This document shows positions 17,280 to 23,116 of a stretch of 64,000 nucleotides of DNA, piece by piece (the stretch's first letter is position 1; each line of letters opens with the position of its first letter). A program made the position numbers and the translations under genes. The notes below the pieces were generated by a model, which was given only the letters and a program-made list of their open reading frames with translations, ran no database searches and was not told the DNA's origin. This stretch comes from Clostridium sp. AF37-5 (GTDB lineage: Bacteria > Bacillota > Clostridia > Lachnospirales > Lachnospiraceae). Location: the NCBI RefSeq assembly GCF_003477605.1, contig NZ_QUDR01000006.1:1-64000 (forward strand), given 5' to 3'.

Positions 17280-17749
17280 GCCTTAACCCACAATTCATAA
17301 CCAAATCGCAGTACACCAAAACCAAGGAAAATCCAAACAAGTACATAAAGGATATTCGCGCTTAGGTGCATACCGCGAAAATGAGAAAAATGATGAAGAA
17401 AACATCCCTTTTTGAAAAGAGAGGGGTGTTTCTTTTTTATGCCATTTATGAGTAATGCCAGTGTATGAGAAAGGACAAAGGCGGTATAGATAAGGGCACA
17501 GTAAAAGATTGCCGGTTGAAGTTTTAAACTGGTGAGTAAGTCACCACGAAGCAGAGCGGAAACCGCACGTGTACTGCCACAGCCGGGACAGGAAAAACCG
17601 GTCAAAGCATGGAACATACAAGGTGGAAAAATCTTAGTAGGAATAAAAATCCCTGCCTGATACAAAAGGGAAAGACCGAGCATAATAGGAAGAAGTGCCA
17701 GACTAATGCGATAGTATATTTGGGTTGATGATAATTTTCTTTTTGCCAT
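17261..17749 (-). CDS. DUF2752 membrane protein
   Basis: The 162-residue protein has the DUF2752 signature FSCPGCGSTRA (about residues 54-64) between hydrophobic helices (about 13-33, 83-103 and 135-155). Family function is unknown; the CxGCGxTRA motif may bind a metal or ligand at the membrane. GGAGGAAG lies 6 bases before ATG 17749. Residues about 106-118 (KKKHPSLFKKGCF) are encoded by the second copy of the terminator hairpin (17398-17438), so this basic cytoplasmic loop may have come from that repeat. The gene converges on yoeB with a 19-bp overlap and diverges from the blaI-like gene. Confidence 0.8.
   Translation of the reverse strand: MAKRKLSSTQIYYRISLALLPIMLGLSLLYQAGIFIPTKIFPPCMFHALTGFSCPGCGSTRAVSALLRGDLLTSLKLQPAIFYCALIYTAFVLSHTLALLINGIKKKHPSLFKKGCFLHHFSHFRGMHLSANILYVLVWIFLGFGVLRFGYELWVKAYLILS
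17398..17438 (+). terminator. Second copy of the terminator hairpin, inside the DUF2752 gene
   Basis: GAAAACATCCCTTTT pairs with GAGAGGGGTGTTTC, then six T. It is placed to terminate the yefM-yoeB transcript 120 bp after the yoeB stop. It matches 16552-16588 over about 36 bp and nothing outside the hairpin. Confidence 0.75.
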
Positions 17750-17803
17750 GTCTGCTTCCTCCTTTTGTATTGTGTGGGGCTTTTGCTGCCCTGATAACAC
17801 ATT

Positions 17804-17832
17804 ATTTTAGCACGTGAAAAAGAGAGTTGCAA
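17804..17832 (-). promoter_or_regulatory. Promoter of the DUF2752 gene
   Basis: On the minus strand: TTGCAA (17832-17827), a 17-nt spacer and TAAAAT (17809-17804). It is back to back with the blaI promoter. A TCTATTGTTA word at 17838-17847, repeated in the BlaI operator, sits just upstream. Confidence 0.65.
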
Positions 17833-17857
17833 CAAATTCTATTGTTAAAAAAGAGTG

Positions 17858-17911
17858 TTGACAAAACAGGTCTATTGTTATAGACTAAACACAAGGTTTA
17901 TAGTTGTAGAC
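17858..17911 (+). promoter_or_regulatory. blaI-like promoter with two operator dyads
   Basis: TTGACA (17858-17863) has a weak -10, TAGACT (17881-17886), at 17 nt. Two dyads resemble BlaI/MecI sites: GTCTATTGTTATAGAC (17870-17885, perfect) and GTTTATAGTTGTAGAC (17896-17911, two wobble mismatches). The first overlaps the -10 and the second lies at the transcript start, as expected for autorepression. Confidence 0.7.
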
Positions 17912-17926
17912 CAAAAGGAGGCTGTA

Positions 17927-18292
17927 ATGGAACAATTAAAATTATGCGACAGTGATTACCGTTTTATGTCAATTGTATGGGACTATGCACCCATTCCCTC
18001 TGGCAAACTTGTGAAATTATGCAATGAAATACTTGGTTGGAAAAAGTCTACGACATATACAACGATTAAAAAAATGTCAGAAAAAGGTTACATTAAAAAT
18101 GAAAATGCATTTGTGACGGTATTGATTTCTAAAGAGCGGGTGCAGAGAGATGAATCCGATTATTTTGTCGAGCGGACATTTGGAGGTTCTCTTCCAAATT
18201 TTCTTACTGCTTTTCTGGGTGGAAAGAAAATTTCTGCGGAGGAGGCACAAAAAATTAAAGATATTATTGACCGTTATAGTGATGAAAAATAG
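17927..18292 (+). CDS. BlaI/MecI-family repressor
   Basis: The 121-residue protein matches the BlaI/MecI family: a winged helix in residues about 8-75 (LCDSDYRFMSIVWDYAPI, KSTTYTTIKKMSEKGYI) and a helical dimerisation tail (about 85-121). In BlaI a conserved bond near residue 101 is cleaved by the partner protease, which releases the DNA. AAAGGAGG lies 6-7 bases before the ATG. The upstream in-frame start at 17855 falls in the promoter and is rejected. It is followed 14 bp later by the M56 sensor gene. No beta-lactamase or PBP gene is near, so the regulated target may be its own operon and possibly the divergent DUF2752 gene. Confidence 0.88.
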   Translation: MEQLKLCDSDYRFMSIVWDYAPIPSGKLVKLCNEILGWKKSTTYTTIKKMSEKGYIKNENAFVTVLISKERVQRDESDYFVERTFGGSLPNFLTAFLGGKKISAEEAQKIKDIIDRYSDEK

Positions 18293-18306
18293 CAGAAAGG
18301 GAGGAA

Positions 18307-19854
18307 ATGATGATAAGGGATATTTTTGAGAAAATTTTTTTCATGGGAAGTCAGGTAGTTCCTGTCATTGTGATTGTTTTTGCTTTGCGGATTTTACTAT
18401 ACCGCTTTCATAAAAAATATTTGTATTTTTTATGGCTTTTAGTGGCGGTACGTCTAGTGGTGCCGGTATCCATTACTTCGCCGATGAGTATGTTCCGTTT
18501 GTTTGAGTCGATTCCGATGCCGGGGCAGTCAACAGTTGTTACGGAGAAAGAGCAATTGTCGGAAGTACCAGCAGGCAGGACGATCATAAAAGAAAAGCAG
18601 ACATCGGGAAATGAAAAACAAACGGAGCGGATAAAGTCGGATGCCACAGGTGACTTTTTTGTAACGAATGCCGGAAACAATTCTGACTGGGAAAATATTT
18701 GGCAGATTTTCTTATATGTATGGCTTGCGGGAATGGCAGTTTTTCTGGTGTGGAATCTTTTCTCGTTCATACAAATGCAAAGACGAACGAAAAAGGCGGT
18801 GCGGTTAGAAGATAACATATGGGAGTGTGAAAATATTTCTTCCCCTTTTGTTGTGGGGGTATTTCGACCGAAAATTTATCTTCCTTTCCGATTGCCGGAG
18901 GAAGAAAAAGATTTCATTTTATGTCATGAAAAACATCATATTGCAAGAAAAGACAATTGGATTCAATTATTTGCCTTTTTCCTTGTGTGCATCTATTGGT
19001 TTCATCCGCTTGTCTGGCTTTCGTATTTTGCCATGATTCGAGATATGGAAATGAGCTGTGACGAGTATGTGATGAGTAAAAGTGGCAAAGATATTCGTGC
19101 CGTTTATGGAAGAGCACTTTTGGGATTTGCCATGAATAAAAGGATTTTAGCGGCAGGGGCACTTTGCTTTGGCGAGTCGCGTGTAAGAAGGAGGGTAAAG
19201 AATATTATGACATATCGAAAAAATAAAAAATGGATGGGCGCAGTAGCAGTGGTTGTTTTTCTGCTGGCAGGCTGTTCGTGTCTGACCGATGCTGTGGGAC
19301 AGCAGGATACAAAAGATGCAGCCCAAACGGAAAGTGTTAGTGAAAAGGAAAAATACACAAAGTCATTAGCAAAGGCAGAAATAAAGGGTGTAACGGTAGA
19401 GGTAATGTATGCTTCTCAGAAAAAAATCGAAAACAATCCGAAATCAATGTATTATGATGACGGCGAGTTTTATATACAAACGAAAAAAGGAAATGATATT
19501 CTGGATACGATGAAATTAACGAAAGAACGGTTTGGGGTGGAAAATAAAATAGCATTCACACCGGAATTTTCATTGCAGATAAGTGATTATGATAAGGATG
19601 GAGAGAACAACGACTTTTCACTGGGACAGGGGCAGACACCGGTTACTGAACTTGGAAACTGGATGAATTATGCATTTTTTGGCATAGGGGAAAATGGCAG
19701 CATAAAACAGTATTTGCTGGGGAAAAATAAAACACCGTATATCGCTACCATTCCCGGTGGATATTCAAAGGCATTTGATAGGAAGAAAAAGAACATTTTA
19801 TATTATTCCTTGGAAAAGGCTGAAGTCGCATCAACATATATTGCACTGTCCTAA
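18307..19854 (+). CDS. BlaR1/MecR1-like M56 membrane metalloprotease
   Basis: This 515-residue protein has N-terminal membrane helices (about 10-60 and 130-155), a cytoplasmic M56 zinc protease domain with HExxH in ILCHEKHHIARKD (about 207) and SCDEYV, and a last helix near 305-325. The external part (about 330-515) is not the penicillin-binding sensor of BlaR1. It carries an EF-hand-like loop, DYDKDGENND (near 425), and FG-GAP-like surroundings. Such tails are seen in many Firmicutes M56 proteins with unknown ligands. It would cleave the BlaI-like repressor on signal. GAGG precedes the tandem ATGs (18307 and 18310). What it senses is unknown. Confidence 0.85.
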   Translation: MMIRDIFEKIFFMGSQVVPVIVIVFALRILLYRFHKKYLYFLWLLVAVRLVVPVSITSPMSMFRLFESIPMPGQSTVVTEKEQLSEVPAGRTIIKEKQTSGNEKQTERIKSDATGDFFVTNAGNNSDWENIWQIFLYVWLAGMAVFLVWNLFSFIQMQRRTKKAVRLEDNIWECENISSPFVVGVFRPKIYLPFRLPEEEKDFILCHEKHHIARKDNWIQLFAFFLVCIYWFHPLVWLSYFAMIRDMEMSCDEYVMSKSGKDIRAVYGRALLGFAMNKRILAAGALCFGESRVRRRVKNIMTYRKNKKWMGAVAVVVFLLAGCSCLTDAVGQQDTKDAAQTESVSEKEKYTKSLAKAEIKGVTVEVMYASQKKIENNPKSMYYDDGEFYIQTKKGNDILDTMKLTKERFGVENKIAFTPEFSLQISDYDKDGENNDFSLGQGQTPVTELGNWMNYAFFGIGENGSIKQYLLGKNKTPYIATIPGGYSKAFDRKKKNILYYSLEKAEVASTYIALS

Positions 19855-19866
19855 ATATAATAAGAA

Positions 19867-20019
19867 TCATTCCTCCCTTTTGGGCACATCTCTTGGCGGC
19901 TCAAAATCAGAAATGTCGTCGTAGTCCGATTCAGTCTCGGCTATGTCGTCCTCAAAGAAATCGTCATAGTCGTCACAGGAATAATCCGTATTTTTTGATT
20001 TCATTTTATCTTTTTTCAT
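19867..20019 (-). CDS. Small acidic hypothetical protein
   Basis: A 50-residue product, MKKDKMKSKNTD..., with a basic head and a strongly acidic Asp/Glu/Tyr-rich body (DDYDDFFEDDIAETESDYDD). GGAGGG lies six bases before the ATG, inside a palindrome. No family is recognised. The ribosome binding site and the consistent acidic pattern support a real gene, but it is short. Confidence 0.5.
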   Translation of the reverse strand: MKKDKMKSKNTDYSCDDYDDFFEDDIAETESDYDDISDFEPPRDVPKREE

Positions 20020-20025
20020 AAGAAT

Positions 20026-20058
20026 CCCTCCATGAGAAATACTATTTCCTATGGAGGG
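20026..20058 (-). promoter_or_regulatory. Hairpin that contains the ribosome binding site of the small acidic protein
   Basis: CCCTCCAT (20026-20033) pairs with ATGGAGGG (20051-20058), with an inner GAAAT/ATTTC stem. On the minus-strand mRNA the 3' arm is the GGAGGG binding site, so folding would hide it. A TATAAT on the minus strand at 20068-20063 may place the start close to the outer end of the hairpin. Confidence 0.5.
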
Positions 20059-20213
20059 CATTATTATACTCATAATCTAAAATTTTGCTTTTTATAAGGT
20101 CAAATTTTCAACATTAATACCGACGAATAAAAAAACAATTTATGGGCATAACACAGGATAGAAAATCAGTGGCAGATGCTTATGGATTTATTATGTAAAA
20201 AATGGAGGGTGTT

Positions 20214-21176
20214 ATGTCAGAGAAGTGTGAATGTGTCAATGTCAGAAAAGTAGTAATTGTCGGCTGCGGTTTTGTTGGCTCGGCGTCAGCGTTTGCGCTT
20301 ATGCAAAGCGGACTTTTTTCGGAAATGGTATTGATTGATGTGGATAAAGACCGTGCGGAAGGCGAGGCAATGGATATCAGCCATGGTGCCTCGTTTGCCG
20401 GTCCAATGAAAATATATGCGGGCGGATATGAAGATGTAGGTGATGCGTCAATTATTGTAATTACGGCGGGTGCCAATCAGAAGCCAAATGAAACAAGGCT
20501 TGATTTGGTTCAAAAAAACGCAAAAATAATGACAGATGTTGTGACACAGATAAAAGAACAGGAGTACAAGGGGATTTTACTCATTGTCTCAAACCCGGTT
20601 GACATTATGACGCAGGTTGCGATGGAAGTGAGCGGATTCCCGGAACACCGTGTGTTTGGTTCAGGAACCGTGTTAGATTCTGCGAGACTTCGGTATCATC
20701 TGGGGCAGCATTTAGGAGTTGACAGCCGAAGCGTGCATGCCTTTGTAATCGGTGAGCATGGTGATAGTGAAATTGCGGCGTGGAGCAGTGCCAATGTGTC
20801 GGGCGTTCCGTTAAATTCCTTTTGTGAAATGCGGGGGCACTTTAATCACGAAGGAAATACCGAGAGCATTGAGGAACAGGTAAAAAACAGCGCCTATGAG
20901 ATTATTGCCAAAAAAGATGCCACATATTATGGAATTGCGATGGTGGTAAAGCGGATTTGTCAGGCAATTGTGCGGGATGAAAAATCGATTTTCCCAATTT
21001 CACTCCGTATGCATGGCGAGTATGCTCTGGAGGATGTTGTGCTGAGTATGCCGGCAATTGTGGGAGCAAGAGGAATTGAGACAACGATTCCGATTTCGCT
21101 GGATGAAAAAGAAGTTTCAAGACTTCATGAATCTGCGGAAATGCTGCGGGAGACAAGGAAAGAAATTCGGCGATGA
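20214..21176 (+). CDS. ldh: L-lactate dehydrogenase
   Basis: Ldh reduces pyruvate to L-lactate with NADH, a fermentation end step in the cytoplasm. The 320-residue protein has the Rossmann motif VVIVGCGFVGSASAF, the substrate-loop GANQKPNETRLDL (the Gln supports pyruvate rather than oxaloacetate; the Arg is catalytic), ILLIVSNPVDI, and the catalytic His in VIGEHGDSE. ATG 20214 has GGAGGG six bases upstream. The in-frame start at 20202 lacks a site. No clear promoter was found in the 190 bp upstream. A terminator-like hairpin that also contains the next promoter follows. Confidence 0.95.
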   Translation: MSEKCECVNVRKVVIVGCGFVGSASAFALMQSGLFSEMVLIDVDKDRAEGEAMDISHGASFAGPMKIYAGGYEDVGDASIIVITAGANQKPNETRLDLVQKNAKIMTDVVTQIKEQEYKGILLIVSNPVDIMTQVAMEVSGFPEHRVFGSGTVLDSARLRYHLGQHLGVDSRSVHAFVIGEHGDSEIAAWSSANVSGVPLNSFCEMRGHFNHEGNTESIEEQVKNSAYEIIAKKDATYYGIAMVVKRICQAIVRDEKSIFPISLRMHGEYALEDVVLSMPAIVGARGIETTIPISLDEKEVSRLHESAEMLRETRKEIRR

Positions 21177-21255
21177 ATTCCCTTTGTTTGCAGGTACAGG
21201 AGATTTTGCTCCTTGAGTGCCCTGCCCGTGCAAGTATAAAAAAACAATAAAGTTA

Positions 21256-21301
21256 TTGAGTTAAGCCTCTAACAATGATATATTAGTTGTTAGGGGCTTT
21301 A
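21256..21301 (+). promoter_or_regulatory. Hairpin with a promoter in its loop, between ldh and the Na/Pi gene
   Basis: AAGCCTCTAACAA (21263-21275) pairs with TTGTTAGGGGCTT (21287-21299) with one G-U pair, and would end ldh transcripts. TTGAGT (21256-21261), a 17-nt spacer and TATATT (21279-21284, with TG one base before, an extended -10) form a promoter whose -10 is in the 11-nt loop. Transcription would start near 21291, inside the right arm. Confidence 0.65.
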
Positions 21302-21357
21302 CATGGATACACATAAATTTTACATGACTTTACAAATTGTAGAGAGAGGATAATGAA

Positions 21358-23007
21358 ATGTCTATATGGAATGTGATTAATTTGGCGGGTGGCCTTGCAA
21401 TGTTCATCTTTGGTATGAACCTGATGAGCGATGGTTTGAAGTTGGTAGCAGGCTCTTACTTGAAAAAGATTCTTGAGAAACTGACCAAAAACCGCATTAT
21501 AGCGATGATGGTAGGTGCGGGACTGACCGCATTGATTCAGAGTTCCAATGCCATGTGTGTCATGGTAGTTGGTTTTGTAAATGCCGGTATGATGCAGTTG
21601 GAGCGTTCCGTTGGAATCCTGATGGGAGCAAAGATTGGAACAACGATTACCGGACAGTTGATTGCCTTTAATATTTCCGAAATTGCACCGGTGATTGCGT
21701 TCGTTGGTGTGGCAATTACTATGTTTTCGAAAAAACCTAAGGTAAAAAATGTAGGACAGATTATTGCCAGCCTTGGTGTATTGTTCATTGGACTTGGTAC
21801 GATGAGTGCAGCAATGAAGCCGTTAGCAGGCGAGATTTGGTTCCAGAGTTTATTGCAGAAGTTTTCCAATCCGATTTTGTGCGTTGTGATTGGTGTTATT
21901 TTCACCGTTATTATTCAGAGTGCATCAGCATCCGTCGGTGTTTTGCAGATGTTGGCACTCAGTGGTGTTATGGCATTCCCGGGTGCCTTTCCACAGGCAT
22001 TTTACATTATGCTCGGTATGAATATTGGTGCGAGTGTTGCACCGGCACTTGCTTCCCTTGGTGGACGCAAAGATGCCAAACGTGTGGCCTTTATCGTTAT
22101 TTTGTTTGAGAGTATCGGCATGGTGCTGTTTATGATACTTACGCAGATTTTCCCGGTTATCTTCGATTGGATTTTAAATACAGCTCCGGGAAATCCGACC
22201 AGACAGATTGCCAATGCCAATACGATTTTCAACCTTGTGACAGTAGCAATTCTTTTGCCATGTGCGAAATATCTGGTTAAAATTTCTGAATTTGTCATTC
22301 GCGGTGAGGATGACAAAGAAGAAGCAGCACTTCATTATATTGATGAATCCGGTTATCAGTCCGGTACGGTTTTGATTGGGCAGATTGACCAGGAAGTCGG
22401 AAGAATGCATTCTTTGGTTCGTGAAAATATGGAAGCTTCGACAAAAGCCTATTTTGGAAGTATGACGATTTCCAAGGAGCAGTTCGAGAGAAATGAGGAA
22501 GCAGTGGACTTTTTGAATAAAGAAATCGTGGCAGCACTGATTCGTACAAACCAGCTTGGAGTTTCTGAGAAAGAAGCGACCCATGCCGGCAATCTGTATC
22601 ATATTGTGACGGATTTGGAGCGTATCGGCGACCATGCGGAAAATGTTCTCGGATATGCACTGCAGATGAAAGAGGACAAGCGTAAGTTCTCTGATAAGGC
22701 GTTGAAGAACTTGAAGGAATTGTCACAAGCAGTTTATAAGATTTATGATTTGGCATGTGAGCATTTCTCAAATCCAAGCGAAGAATTGTACCGCGTTATT
22801 TATGATTTGGAAGCGGATATTGATAAGATGGTTGACAAGATGCGTGCATCCAACAGTAAGCGCTTGAGCAAAATGAAATGTGAAGCGGTTCAGGGCTTGT
22901 ACTTTAATGAGATTTTAGTGGACTTGGAGCGTGTGGCGGATCACTCATTAAATATCGCGCAGGCAGCGAAAAAATATGAAATTTATGATGAAGATGAAGA
23001 TTTATAA
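21358..23007 (+). CDS. Na+/phosphate cotransporter with PhoU-like tail
   Basis: The 549-residue membrane protein belongs to the Na/Pi-cotransporter II-related (NptA/YjbB) family. Residues 1-320 hold two inverted repeats with the QSS-type motifs LTALIQSSNAMCVMVV (about 60) and VIIQSASASVGVLQML (about 182), the substrate and sodium site. Residues about 340-545 form a PhoU-like four-helix domain (DLERIGDHAENVLGYA, DLERVADHSLNIAQAA) that binds metals and tunes activity. It imports, or more likely balances, inorganic phosphate with sodium. GAGAGAGGA lies before the ATG. It has its own promoter and is followed by a second promoter-in-hairpin structure. Confidence 0.92.
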   Translation: MSIWNVINLAGGLAMFIFGMNLMSDGLKLVAGSYLKKILEKLTKNRIIAMMVGAGLTALIQSSNAMCVMVVGFVNAGMMQLERSVGILMGAKIGTTITGQLIAFNISEIAPVIAFVGVAITMFSKKPKVKNVGQIIASLGVLFIGLGTMSAAMKPLAGEIWFQSLLQKFSNPILCVVIGVIFTVIIQSASASVGVLQMLALSGVMAFPGAFPQAFYIMLGMNIGASVAPALASLGGRKDAKRVAFIVILFESIGMVLFMILTQIFPVIFDWILNTAPGNPTRQIANANTIFNLVTVAILLPCAKYLVKISEFVIRGEDDKEEAALHYIDESGYQSGTVLIGQIDQEVGRMHSLVRENMEASTKAYFGSMTISKEQFERNEEAVDFLNKEIVAALIRTNQLGVSEKEATHAGNLYHIVTDLERIGDHAENVLGYALQMKEDKRKFSDKALKNLKELSQAVYKIYDLACEHFSNPSEELYRVIYDLEADIDKMVDKMRASNSKRLSKMKCEAVQGLYFNEILVDLERVADHSLNIAQAAKKYEIYDEDEDL

Positions 23008-23045
23008 AGATGTCTAAAAATGTAGTCTTTTGCTAGGATAATACA

Positions 23046-23113
23046 TTGCGTTATTGCCTCCTTGTTTCGTATAATATCCATAATGATGGATGTTATGAAA
23101 CAAGGAGGTTTTT
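23046..23113 (+). promoter_or_regulatory. Hairpin with promoter and hidden ribosome binding site, upstream of the GH10 xylanase
   Basis: CCTCCTTGTTTC (23057-23068) pairs perfectly with GAAACAAGGAGG (23097-23108), and ATAATATCCAT (23071-23081) with ATGGATGTTAT (23086-23096), leaving a 2-nt bulge and an AATG loop. TTTTT follows, so it works as a terminator for the upstream gene. The 3' arm is the xylanase binding site AAGGAGG. TTGCGT (23046-23051), 18 nt and TATAAT (23070-23075) make a promoter that would start RNA at about 23082, in the loop, leaving the binding site free. Confidence 0.7.
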
Positions 23114-23116
23114 GTT

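Noticed and set aside
16552..17438. Insertion-sequence-borne TA module
   Set aside because: No transposase, no terminal inverted repeats beyond the duplicated terminator hairpin.
20214..21176. Malate dehydrogenase
   Set aside because: The substrate loop has Gln (GANQKPNETR), which marks lactate dehydrogenase; malate enzymes have Arg there.
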